Positions 20,083 to 30,519 of a stretch of DNA of 64,000 bases are shown piece by piece. Both the position numbers and the translations under genes were made by a program. Positions within the stretch are counted from its first letter, which is position 1; every line of letters starts with the position of its first letter. Source of the DNA: Naumovozyma dairenensis CBS 421 (Eukaryota > Ascomycota > Saccharomycetes > Saccharomycetales > Saccharomycetaceae); contig NC_016483.1 of NCBI RefSeq assembly GCF_000227115.2, positions 744,001 to 808,000 on the forward strand. Reading direction: 5' to 3'. The notes under the pieces were generated by a model. It was not told the DNA's origin. It searched no databases and worked only from the letters and a program-made list of their open reading frames with translations.

Positions 20083-23000
20083 TGTCGGCGTTCCCACACG
20101 TGTTGTTTCTAGGGATATGGGGGATTTTGGTAGAAATTGCTCTACAAATGATGATGAATTATTTCTAAAATATCCATATCTATTAGTGCTGTTTATATTG
20201 CACTCGCTATCGGAGATAAAACGACGCAGTATTGGTTTAGAATTAGTGCTGTAAAATGTGTTTATTGTTTAAAGATTCATCTTGAGGGAGAGTGGACAAA
20301 AGTGAATGAATGGATGGTAATGTTATTGTATTTAATGGCATCTCAAATCTTATTGTTAATATTTTTTTTGTTTTAAGTATGAATTTTTTTTTCTGCCAAA
20401 GGAAAATGTTACCGTACAAGAAGAAAAGAGATAGATATGAATAAGATGAGATACCAGGTTTCTTTTATAAAATAATAGGAAAGAAAAGTTCCTGTTATAT
20501 ATATGTACACAAGGTTAGATAAGCTTTTCTAATCTTGATTAAAAGCTTGAAACAATGTTAAAGTGCGATAGAATGCCCTAGTTCCTAGTTTTACTTTATG
20601 TAAGTGTCTACGGATTGTATTGAGCTAATTGTACCCTTCTATAGCTAGCAGTAATGAGGTAATTACTAACTTAACTACATGGCCAGTAGAAACCTGTCAA
20701 ATAAACTATGCGTGTTCATTTATAATATTGGCATAATAAAGAAAATCATTGCATAAATAAGATTCTGCCGCAAGAAACACCAACAATAGGCCCGACCATA
20801 GTATTTTTTTCATATGGGTGAAGGGGGGGACCGAAGTGGGCCTGTTTTAGCTCGCCGTTGTACTCCAATGCACGCCAAAGGAAACCTAAAATTCTTACAT
20901 CAACTACATGGGTAATGTCCAAATTTCTCGGCAGAAGATAGGCGCAGGAAGAATGCCGAGGGACGGATACAAGATTCTGGAACTGCTTCACGAAGGAAAT
21001 TCGGGAAAGCTTGTAACATTCACGTAATCGCACTATGGGTGAGGGTGCAACTATACGGACTGAATACGGTCGCAGGTAACACCGAGACTTCCCATGCATA
21101 CTGCAGCTCTTTTTATAATCATTCTAGAGCTACCGAGTCCATTGTCCACAGAGATTTCCCAGAAGGAACACGTTGTCCCCTCGCAAATCTTTCAGGGTGG
21201 AAGATTCCAACACTGAGGAAAAGAAACTTTATTCAAGCATCGCTGATGTAATTTCAATATACCGGATTCCCATTGTCTTGGTAACGGAAAGAATATTTTC
21301 CTATTCATCTTAATGCACTGGTCCACACGAGGTTTCACAGAAATAAAACGTGCTCGGCAAAATATAAACTTCATCTTTTAGGGAATTTTTCTCGTTAGAA
21401 ATTCTGTAATACCCCCCTTGTTAAAATGTGGAAGGCTCTGTTAATTTTTATAGAACTGTGAATGTTCTAAGCTCATAAATTGTCTACGTTTCAAACTCTA
21501 AAGTCTTTACTACACAATTTTACAATAAGATATATATATTTATGAAGAGTCTCCAACGATCATTCATTCCATTGTATTCAAAAAGGAGGAGATTTAGTAA
21601 CACAATGTTTGTATATATATTTTGCTACGGTTCTTAGTGCGTGACCCGGCACACATCTTCTACGAACACAACTTTAGTTTGGAATTTTGCACGTGTCATG
21701 AAATATCCTAGAGTTCAGAAGTTCCCACAATGCTTTCCTACTGGGTTACCTTGACGTAACCTAACTTGAAATATGTATAGGAAAGGGCCGCAAACGTAAT
21801 TCTGATTTGGAAAACAATACCAATGAGGGCTCCAAGTTGGAATGTTTTTTTAGTAGAAAAACCTCTAATACTATAAAAGATTTACCTAGGCAAAGATTTT
21901 TATAGTCAGGCTCTGCTAGTTTACACTGTAAAATTAATGTTTTTTTAACAACAAGAGCCGTATTACGTAATTATCTATTCCATACACCTGCTGCAACTCC
22001 TAATTTACAAGCTAGCCACATCTGTATGATTTTCTTGCTCTAAAATCCAGATATTCATTCAATTTAGTACCAGAAACAATTGCCTTCAAACAATTATTAT
22101 ATTGGAAGACTATCGAAAATGCCAAGGACTCCGATATATTAGCAAACAAACTACATAAGGCTTTTGTTAAAGTGGGGTTTCTTCTATTGAGAAGGTAGGC
22201 GGGTAGAGTGAGGTACAGCTCGAATCATCAGCTAGGAAATGAAAATCAAATACACTTTTGAGTTGGAAATGTTAGTTTAAACTTAGTAGACTAGACGTTT
22301 TTTATTAGCCCTATAAAGGGCTTAAAATGCTTTTCAAATTCGAGAGTATTCCGCCCTAATTTTGCCTTATTTCAATCGATATGAAAAAACTTCGACCCTA
22401 ATGTTAACGGAAAGCCGGTCCTAACTTACACCTAGTTCCTTTGCATTCATTGATAAAATGTCAAATTCTGTCAATAATAAATGGATATTTATTAGTAACA
22501 GCAATAGTTAACTGTGCGTACTTAAACTTTACTAAAGAAATAAAATATTACTATATATTTACTATGATAAATATGTACATATACTAACTACTATTAAAAG
22601 CATTTCAAGGCATAGAACGCCTCGTCTGCGCTGTATTGGTGATGGAAAACTCTCTATCTGCCCTCTATTTTGGTATTGTTAATCCTTAACCAGAATTGTC
22701 TGGATAGGCGTCTCCCCGTTATCTCTAAATTTTGAATTTTACTGCATTTTGATCTCTGAAATGAAAACTTCAACGTTAAATGTAATCCTCAAAATCGGCC
22801 CTCATTCTTTATCTCCATCATTCAATAATGTGAACCCGCCCTAACATAAACTCCAAAAATTTCCCGTCTATCCTTGACTTTTGTATCCTTTAATCATAGC
22901 CGATAATACGGCCAATCTTCAGTATTACTTATTCAATTAAAACAGTGGACTGAACTATTATCTATCGGATTCCGATATCTCTTCCGGATTATCTTACATT

Positions 23001-25292
23001 TGGTAATATAGTAAAAATGTAACTTCTTGTCTAAACCAATAGAAATTTATCGGTAATCGTTTGACTACTTATTTATTGCAAACCTTTCATTTCGTAACAA
23101 ATGGCTTATTGCGTAATTAGAAAAAATTCAAGCAAAAGCAAGTCCCCTCTTTAATGGCAGATAATTGAGTGTGCCTTCCAGAGATCCCCATTATCATGGT
23201 TCCCCGCATTGTGTAATATATTGGTAGGAGTAGGTACTTTTTTTGTTATACCAAACTTTTTTTAGGTAGAATTACGTATTCTTTTCTGTTCATTGAGTCT
23301 CGATGTTAATACTTTAGAAACACTGAACATTACATTTAGCAAGAATTTCAAATGTCCATAGGCAACCGTCACAAAAGCATATCAATAATTCCGTACCATA
23401 CTTTTTTTTCTCCCTTAGCTCTCTTATTTCCTCAAATATATGTATATGATAGTACAGAGTCTGTAGTTGACGTCTTTTATTACATAGTGAAACGCTTCGC
23501 ATGTAGAAATATTTAGTAAAAATTGACTCCAGGAAAATATCTAGACTAGCAACCTTTAACGAAATATACTGTTAATTAGTGGATTATCTCATTTGAACCC
23601 TGAGTACTTATGAAAATAATCAGGTTCCTCAGAAGCTGCATTAGACATATTACATTACTCTTCCGCAAGAAGACTTATTACTAAATATTTATATGATCTA
23701 CACTTTTGTATTCAACGTCACCCATAGTTCCATCAAGTCTAGGTATTCTATTCTTAATTGGTGAGATACGACGTTCCCATATCGTATCAAAAGCAAGGTG
23801 ACGTATCTACACATGCATGAAAGTAATTTAGGGACGTAAGTAAAATAGAGGGGTAGAAACTTGTTCAAACTAAAGAAGTTCATTTGCTGTCAATACAGAA
23901 GTATTTGCCCTTAACTTTTTATGCTATCAAGGCAGATTGAATTTGAACTGTAAATTTGAGGGTAAGTTTCGATGCTAAGAATGATATACGGTCTGAAAGC
24001 TACTGTGAATCCCCCAATGCTGATGCCGTACATATTCATGTAACTTACATAATGTAATCGTGCATCTTAGGAAGGTGGCTGTATCTTTGTATGGGAGGAA
24101 ACTCGATGCCAAGTTAAAGTATACACACCATAGTTTGATATATAGCAATTCCTTGGTATTAACGTAATTGGCTACTTTAATCAAACTTTCCATTGGATAA
24201 AAAATACTCTACACAATCAGTTTCATAAACGTAAAAGGGATAAGGCGACAATAAAGATATGACATTTCAATGCAATCTTATTCACAGGTTCAATATGATT
24301 TTCTTAAGAAACTACTATAATTTTCGTATGAACTTTATTATGTAATGAGCTATAAATACATATTACCACTGAGACTAGGGCCATCCCTTCCCAGATCTGA
24401 ACCTACGTGAATATGTGTACTATTACGTAACCGAGTAAGCAATACCGAATGAGACATATTTTACGCGCGAAGAAGCAACTTTAGATTTTAAAGTGAGAAC
24501 AGATTATAAGTATCTCCGCTGGTCAGGACCAACTTTTTTCTCTCTTTCAAACTGTTTCTTGAGAACAACACAGCTGTAATACTTGTACTGTGAATAATCA
24601 AACAAACTTTAGGCAAATTTGATCTTCTCCAACTCACATAGTAGGTATTTTTCCGAAGATCCGTGGAAAACCGAAGGGAGCCTAACACGTTGTGAAAAAA
24701 TTTGAATAATTTAAGGATCAATATGTGTTAAGAACTCACCAAGCAGTACGTATGTGTGTACACTTTCTAGCTTTAGAGGTTGAAAACAGTTATTTACAAA
24801 GTAGGATTCTCATGCGCAAAACTACGTACGTAATGTAATACTAGCCACTGGCATTATATCAATGTTTTTATTTCCCAGCAGGGGCCTGCAAGTTCAAACT
24901 TGCAGCTTGCATCTAAAGAAATCCCTGAGTTTATTTGCCTTAGGCTACCGTAGGAAACCGACCATTTAGAGATTTAAAGTTCGGACGGAAAACGGAAAAA
25001 GCCGGATGAAACTTTAATCTACTTACGTAAATTGGCGTCAACGAACAGAAACGTCACAATATAAAAACAGGAAAACAAAAGTGTTAAAAATGTTGTGACG
25101 CTTCTGTATCACATGACACGACTTTTTCCGGGGATCATTAAGATTCCTAAATGTAAACCATCTTTTAATAACCTATTAGTTTCTTAGTTGGAAGGAAGTA
25201 CACCAGCATATGATTGGGAAAGCAGAGGAAAATATAGTTAATTGACGATTCAACAACTAACTTGACATCTATTTATTATATCATATTCAAAG
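20083..25292. other. Gene desert of about 5.2 kb
   Basis: No convincing gene lies between the HMG-box gene and YME1, which diverge. Open frames are short (117 residues at most, at 20746-21099 on the minus strand) and resemble nothing I know. The first 180 bp extend the HMG frame without an ATG. The rest is AT-rich with frequent TA runs and a few moderately GC-rich patches (about 20800-21200). There is a palindrome at 24886-24905, and a CACATG-type Cbf1 site (ATCACATG) at 25108-25115 near YME1. No LTR, tRNA or point-centromere arrangement was recognised. Confidence 0.5.
24886..24905. repeat. 20-bp near-perfect palindrome
   Basis: Two perfect 9-bp arms (CTGCAAGTT and AACTTGCAG) flank a 2-bp centre (CA). 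It could bind a dimeric regulator of YME1 or be incidental. Confidence 0.6.
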
Positions 25293-27641
25293 ATGCATCC
25301 TTTTAGATCGGCACTACTTCCCAGAAGTGTTCCCTGTAAGCCGATATTCCCTTCATCTGTGTGCAGAGTGAGGAGTTCACTACTAATACAGCGATCATAT
25401 CTATCAAACGCTATTTACAGAGACTTGAATAGCACATTGAATAATAAAATATATTCTAGATCATTCCATTCTTCCCCACTCATACAATTTAGAATATCCA
25501 ACATTCTTTTAAATGAAAATACCAATGAAGATAAAAATAATGACAATGAGCAGCAAAAGAAATATTCAGAGAAAGAGAAGAAAGATGACTCAAAGAAAAC
25601 ATCAGAGGAATATAAATCAATGGCGGATTACTTTAAATCAAAAGAATTCATGAATACAATTTTCTTAACGATAGGTTTTACGATTCTATTCAATCTTATG
25701 AGTACAAGCCGGGATTCTAATGAAAATAAATCGTTGACATTTCAAGATTTCAAATCAAACTATCTAGAAAGGGGGCTTGTCAAAAAGATATATGTCATTA
25801 ACAAATATTTGGTAGAAGCCGAATTACATGATCAATCAATTATTACGGGAAGTCAACCGAACTCGATGAATCCGTTCAATAAACATTCTAATGTAGTTGC
25901 TTTCACGATTGGTTCAGTTGATATATTTGAGGAACAAATGGATCAAATACAAGATGAGTTGCAAATAGATCCTAAAGATCGCATTCCTATTGTTTACGCC
26001 GATAGAGCATCTTTCTTGCAGTATTTGTTCCCTTTCTTACCCACTATAATTCTACTAGGTGGTTTGTATTTTATAACAAAGAAAATGGGGAATCCCACAA
26101 ATGGTGCCGCAGGAAGTAATGGCAGTGGAGGAGGACTAGGAGGTATGTTTGGAGTTGGGAAATCAAGAGCTAAATTGTTTAATAAAGAAACAGACGTTAA
26201 AGTTTCATTTAAGAATGTTGCAGGTTGTGATGAAGCGAAGGTAGAAATAATGGAATTCGTTCACTTTTTAAAAAATCCAAATAAATATACTGTCTTAGGA
26301 GCCAAGATACCAAGAGGTGCTATCTTGTCAGGACCTCCAGGTACAGGTAAGACCCTATTAGCCAAGGCTACTGCAGGTGAAGCTGGTGTGCCATTCCTTT
26401 CCGTTTCTGGTTCTGAATTTGTAGAAATGTTCGTTGGGGTAGGTGCTTCTAGAGTACGTGATTTATTCGAACAGGCAAGAAAGTTAGCTCCATCAATCAT
26501 TTTCATCGATGAAATTGATGCCATTGGGAAAGAGAGGGGTAAAGGTGGTGCGTTAGGTGGAGCTAATGATGAAAGAGAAGCTACTTTAAATCAGTTGTTA
26601 GTTGAAATGGACGGATTTAGCACTTCAGATCAAGTCGTTGTGATTGCTGGTACAAACCGGCCTGATGTTTTAGATCCGGCATTATTGAGACCGGGTAGAT
26701 TTGATAGACATATCCAAATAGATGCGCCAGATATCAATGGTAGGAAACAAATATACTTAGTTCATTTGAAGAGATTAAATTTAGAGGAAAAGTTAGTAGA
26801 AACGAAGGAGGATGTTGAAAACCTAGCGGGGAAGTTAGCGACCTTAACACCAGGGTTTACTGGTGCTGATATAGCAAATGCTTGTAACGAAGCTGCTTTG
26901 ATTGCTGCAAGACATAAGGACCCATTCGTTACAATACAACATTTTGAACAAGCCATTGAAAGAGTAATTGCAGGGCTAGAAAAGAAATCCAGGGTTTTGT
27001 CGAAGGAAGAAAAGAAAACAGTGGCTTACCATGAAGCAGGGCACGCGGTTTGTGGATGGTTCTTAAAATACGCCGACCCATTATTGAAGGTTAGTATTAT
27101 ACCACGTGGACAAGGAGCTCTCGGCTATGCCCAATATTTACCACCCGACCAATATCTAATCAGTGAAGAACAGTTTCAGCATAGAATGATTATGGCACTT
27201 GGAGGCCGTGTGTCAGAAGAACTACATTTTCCATCAGTAACAAGCGGTGCCCATGATGATTTCAAAAAGGTGACACAGATGGCAAATGCAATGGTTACTT
27301 CACTTGGAATGTCTAAGAAAGTTGGCTACGTTTCTTATGATCAACGTGATAGTCAATTCCAAGTTAATAAGCCTTTTAGTGAAAAGACTGCGAGAAATAT
27401 TGACACTGAGGTTAAAAGGATAGTCGATTTTGCCCATAATAAATGTACCCAATTATTGTCTGAGAATATTGAAAAAGTGGATAAGGTGGCGAAAGAATTA
27501 TTAAGGAAAGAAGCCATCACTAGAGAAGATATGATTAGACTTCTCGGTCCAAGACCGTTCCCTGAAAGGAACGAAGCATTCGAAAAATATTTGGACACTG
27601 CTGGAGACGATAAAGCATCACCTGCACCGGAGGCGAAATAA
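25293..27641 (+). CDS. YME1: Mitochondrial i-AAA protease Yme1
   Basis: The 782-residue protein starts with an Arg/Ser-rich mitochondrial presequence. Hydrophobic segments lie at about 118-135 and 245-262, followed by a Gly-rich linker. The AAA+ domain contains Walker A GPPGTGKT at about 347-354, Walker [12 protein letters not shown] at about 402, and the second region of homology ([18 protein letters not shown]). The zinc-protease domain has HEAGH at about 579-583. This is the FtsH/Yme1 family: a hexameric protease of the inner membrane facing the intermembrane space, which degrades unassembled proteins and lipid-transfer regulators. Length is near the S. cerevisiae protein (747). In S. cerevisiae the gene is YPR024W, so a synteny breakpoint or interleaving lies between it and BIM1. 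Confidence 0.96.
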   Translation: MHPFRSALLPRSVPCKPIFPSSVCRVRSSLLIQRSYLSNAIYRDLNSTLNNKIYSRSFHSSPLIQFRISNILLNENTNEDKNNDNEQQKKYSEKEKKDDSKKTSEEYKSMADYFKSKEFMNTIFLTIGFTILFNLMSTSRDSNENKSLTFQDFKSNYLERGLVKKIYVINKYLVEAELHDQSIITGSQPNSMNPFNKHSNVVAFTIGSVDIFEEQMDQIQDELQIDPKDRIPIVYADRASFLQYLFPFLPTIILLGGLYFITKKMGNPTNGAAGSNGSGGGLGGMFGVGKSRAKLFNKETDVKVSFKNVAGCDEAKVEIMEFVHFLKNPNKYTVLGAKIPRGAILSGPPGTGKTLLAKATAGEAGVPFLSVSGSEFVEMFVGVGASRVRDLFEQARKLAPSIIFIDEIDAIGKERGKGGALGGANDEREATLNQLLVEMDGFSTSDQVVVIAGTNRPDVLDPALLRPGRFDRHIQIDAPDINGRKQIYLVHLKRLNLEEKLVETKEDVENLAGKLATLTPGFTGADIANACNEAALIAARHKDPFVTIQHFEQAIERVIAGLEKKSRVLSKEEKKTVAYHEAGHAVCGWFLKYADPLLKVSIIPRGQGALGYAQYLPPDQYLISEEQFQHRMIMALGGRVSEELHFPSVTSGAHDDFKKVTQMANAMVTSLGMSKKVGYVSYDQRDSQFQVNKPFSEKTARNIDTEVKRIVDFAHNKCTQLLSENIEKVDKVAKELLRKEAITREDMIRLLGPRPFPERNEAFEKYLDTAGDDKASPAPEAK

Positions 27642-27920
27642 GGGGAACTCAATTCTCAATAATCAAACAAACTGAGTTTTTTTTTTTGTTATTGTTTTCT
27701 TCCTACTGTATTTGATATTATTCAAAATATTTGTCAAATCATACACTTGTATATATATATATGCATACATATTATTCCTACACCAAATAGATAAATAAAT
27801 ATATTCAGAAAGTCATAACAAAATAGCTCTGTAAGACCCTATTCGATGAAGAGATTACATAGCCTTTACTCAACGATGAAGACCAAGCAGAAAAATGACA
27901 TGTTACGCTTTGTTAGAAAC

Positions 27921-28862
27921 CTAGAACGTTTCTTCATCTATTATCAAATTTGTGTTTGATACTTCCACTCGCTCATTACTACCATTAACTATATCGTTTT
28001 CACTTTGTCCCGAGTTATGTTGCTCCTCAGCGGCTATGCCTTTCTCATCTTCATCGACTACTTCAAATCCTTCTTCCGTAGCATATAAAATCTGTTGAAC
28101 TTTAGAGAGGAATTTATCCAGATCTGACGTTTCTGTTTTATATACACCTTCTTTGATGAGATCTTGAGTGGACTGAACTAAGACCTCAATATCTCTTAGT
28201 TTCCCGAAATAGAACGACCTTTCTCTTTCTAATATGGTTACAGTTTCTTTATAAGTGTCTATCTCCTTTTTCAACTTTTGTACTGATCCTTGAGCTTGGG
28301 ATAATTCGGTTTGTAAAACTATTAGTTGCTCATTAGAAACGCGCCTATTCATACCTAATGATGCAGAGCGAGATGCTACTATTGGACCGCCATGTAGCGA
28401 AGTGCTACTATTATTATTTAGTCCAAATCCACTCGTCTTCCTTTTCGTTATATTGCTTGTTGGACCATTTGAATTACCAGCACTTGGATTCGGTCTATAT
28501 TTTCTTCTTGAGTTTGGATCATATTCAGTGGAATCTTTATTTTGTTGCCAAAATTTCTTAGACCATTGTAAAAATTCTAAATTATCTTGAAATCTACATT
28601 TCATTAATTTTTCCACATATATGGTTTTCTCTATACGATGCCTCGAGAAGCAACTTTGAAGGATCTTATAATTGATTTGATAGTCATATTCAGCAGTCGC
28701 ATTGAATTTCACACGATGCATTGGGACATCGTTATATATTGAATCCATGATCTGGCAATATGCTGCGCCTGTACCGCATTCTTCGATTTTTTTGTAGTTT
28801 AGTTTTAGTATATTGTTTAGCCAATTCAGTAGTTCACTACGTGATTCCCCGATATTATTCAT
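27921..28862 (-). CDS. BIM1: EB1-family microtubule plus-end protein Bim1
   Basis: The 313-residue protein has an N-terminal calponin-homology domain (about 1-115) with SRSELLNWLNNILKLNYKKIEECGTGAAYCQIMDSIY and KCRFQDNLEFLQWSKKFW. A basic Ser/Asn-rich linker follows, then a coiled coil and EB1 homology domain (about 180-255), and an acidic tail ending EETF, like the EEY/F-type ends that bind CAP-Gly partners. Bim1 tracks growing microtubule ends and guides spindle positioning and kinetochore attachment. It converges with YME1. It begins the run BIM1-FAA2-HEM14-PRP22-PRE1, which keeps the YER016W-YER012W order. Confidence 0.95.
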   Translation of the reverse strand: MNNIGESRSELLNWLNNILKLNYKKIEECGTGAAYCQIMDSIYNDVPMHRVKFNATAEYDYQINYKILQSCFSRHRIEKTIYVEKLMKCRFQDNLEFLQWSKKFWQQNKDSTEYDPNSRRKYRPNPSAGNSNGPTSNITKRKTSGFGLNNNSSTSLHGGPIVASRSASLGMNRRVSNEQLIVLQTELSQAQGSVQKLKKEIDTYKETVTILERERSFYFGKLRDIEVLVQSTQDLIKEGVYKTETSDLDKFLSKVQQILYATEEGFEVVDEDEKGIAAEEQHNSGQSENDIVNGSNERVEVSNTNLIIDEETF

Positions 28863-29238
28863 TAGGTAATGATGTTATTGGTACGTTTGGCGTTGATGGC
28901 TTTTTTGTTTATTGTTTTCGTGTTCATCTTCTAGGTTTTCTGTTTTGTTTCAAGTTTTTTGTTTACCTTTCCAATTTCATGTTCGAAGATTTCGTGTTGA
29001 ACGACTTTAGGGAAATTTGCCAAAAAAAAATTTTCGTCAGACAGACATCTCGAACCTCCGAATATAACAGAAACAATTTATCACTTGATAAATTTAATAT
29101 ATTGGAACCTTAATAATTAGTTGAGAGGCTATATACTATACAATCAGTTCATTTATATTACAATCAAATTTAACTTATGCATACGTTACCATTTTTTGGA
29201 ATTACACAAAACTGCATACCAATCAAATCACTTTAGAC
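28863..29238. other. BIM1 upstream region
   Basis: This 376-bp AT-rich stretch contains the presumed BIM1 promoter. An A-run lies at about 29022-29031. A TTAGACA copy at 29233-29239 overlaps the start of the decayed reading frame that follows. Confidence 0.45.
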
Positions 29239-29925
29239 ATGAGCTCAATTAATTTCAATGTAGTCCCTGCAATGGATGTTAACAACATTTCTGTTGATAT
29301 GATCAAAGCTTTTTTGAAATCAAAGCTCCTGGCTCACCGATAACTAGAGTATTCACTTTCTGTATTCGTTGTGAGAGAGACAACACCCTAACTTGACAAT
29401 TCAAAACACTCACCATTCACAGCAAGATTATGACATGCAAGATGATGAAGAGACTATCATTGTTGTTTCTTCTCCAGACTATATCATCCCTGCTGATAGC
29501 GCTAGCGGCATAAGAATGGCTAGCGATTCTTGGGATGCATTTATGCAATAGTATGATATATTCAGTAAGGTCAGTAACAAAGTTAAGGGAAATCAAAAGA
29601 ACTATAAACATAACTTCTCGTTCTTTTTCCGACCAACGTCAATGAAAATATTGGATATTCGTCTAGGTTTATGCTACGGCTGCAAGGGTGAGAGCTGGGG
29701 ACGTTGACTCTATGGTTTCTGTTTCTGGTAGAGCTCATATTCCTCCTACAATTGGTAAATTTATGGAGACATGTTGTCTCATCCATTATACTTTAATATC
29801 TTCATGACGTTATTATTGCGAAATCTGAAGGTGATGCATTGAACTTTTATTGAATTGTTAAAGGTGAACCAAACTTCTTTATATGTCCCTTTCTGGACAT
29901 TAAAGCTTACGTTTGGTCTAACCGC
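29239..29925 (+). pseudogene. Decayed coding region, possible hAT-type transposase N-terminus
   Basis: From the ATG at 29239, protein-like sequence can be followed only by changing frame and crossing stops. One frame reads MSSINFNVVPAMDVNN; another then gives RVFTFCIRCERDNTLT with a CxxC pair, and an H-x5-C follows about 15 codons later. That spacing is reminiscent of a BED zinc finger. An acidic stretch (DYDMQDDEETIIVVSS), a SWDAFMQ-stop segment, SVSGRAHIPPTIGKFMET and a final IVKGEPNFFICPFLDIK follow. The mixed frames, at least four interruptions and non-random composition point to an old pseudogene. With the flanking TTAGACA repeats and a CCCTG end at 30313-30317, a hAT-like DNA transposon relic is my best guess. 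The family assignment is weak. Confidence 0.35.
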
Positions 29926-29939
29926 GCGCGGCCCTTATT

Positions 29940-30317
29940 TTCGTTAGACAGCTTTTGTCTCAAGTATAGTAAAAAATCATTCGTTAGACAAAATTAGACA
30001 AACTGTCTAACGAATAAACACCTTCATTATACAACAACTAAAGATGATATGGGGATAGAAATAAGCTCATTAGATAGAAAACCACTATATATATATGTAA
30101 AACAAGTTTCAGCTTGTTAGCACCACTCTTATATAGATAAAAACGTGTTTTGAGTGTCTTCGTCGATTTTGTCTAAAAAATGATTTTTCACGAATTTTGT
30201 CTAACACCAAACGGAGCGGAGATAAACAATATTTCTTATTTACGCCTGGCAGGCCGAAATGTTTTTTAGATTGAATTTCCGGAAAACTGAAATTTGTCTA
30301 ATTTCCTTATCCCTGGT
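29940..30317. mobile_element. TTAGACA/TGTCTAA repeat cluster, possible transposon right end
   Basis: At least six copies of TTAGACA or its complement lie here: 29944-29950, 29984-29990, 29994-30000, 30004-30010, around 30169-30176 and 30198-30204, with another in TTTGTCTAATTT at 30293-30304. Four of them sit in TTCGTTAGACA or TGTCTAACGAA contexts. The stretch ends in CCCTG at 30313-30317; read on the minus strand this begins CAGGG, a common start for hAT terminal repeats. An 8-bp sequence GTTTTTCG follows it. No matching left terminus was found, so the element boundaries are tentative. Confidence 0.35.
29979..30015. repeat. 12-bp perfect inverted repeat
   Basis: Arms 29979-29990 (ATTCGTTAGACA) and 30004-30015 (TGTCTAACGAAT) are exact complements. 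They are separated by 13 bp that contain one more TTAGACA. It lies within the repeat cluster. Confidence 0.9.
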
Positions 30318-30394
30318 TTTTCGGGCGAAAAACAGGTGTCACAGTCGTCGTTTTTTAATAAAGTAAGAGATTTTTATATGATACTTTGACCTAG

Positions 30395-30420
30395 ATATAT
30401 ATATATATATATATATATAT
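30395..30420. repeat. (AT)13 microsatellite
   Basis: Thirteen uninterrupted AT dinucleotides lie just downstream of FAA2. Confidence 0.95.
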
Positions 30421-30519
30421 GATTATGAATATATTTTATTGTTGTTGTTTTTTGAAAAAAAAAGATATTATCTTTAAGAAAAATGCATTAATAGTACTGA
30501 CAACCGGTTTAATCTTCGC

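Noticed and set aside
20746..21099. 117-codon minus-strand open frame in the gene desert
   Set aside because: No recognisable motif, no conserved composition and no neighbours to support it.
22581..22587. TACTAAC in the gene desert
   Set aside because: No donor and no open frame on either side.
24648..24662. TTTTTCCGAAG resembling a CDEIII core
   Set aside because: The flanking bases do not fit the rest of the consensus and there is no CDEI at the right distance.
25108..25115. ATCACATG, another CDEI/Cbf1-type match
   Set aside because: It lies in the YME1 upstream region without CDEII or CDEIII; it is more likely a Cbf1-type promoter site or chance.
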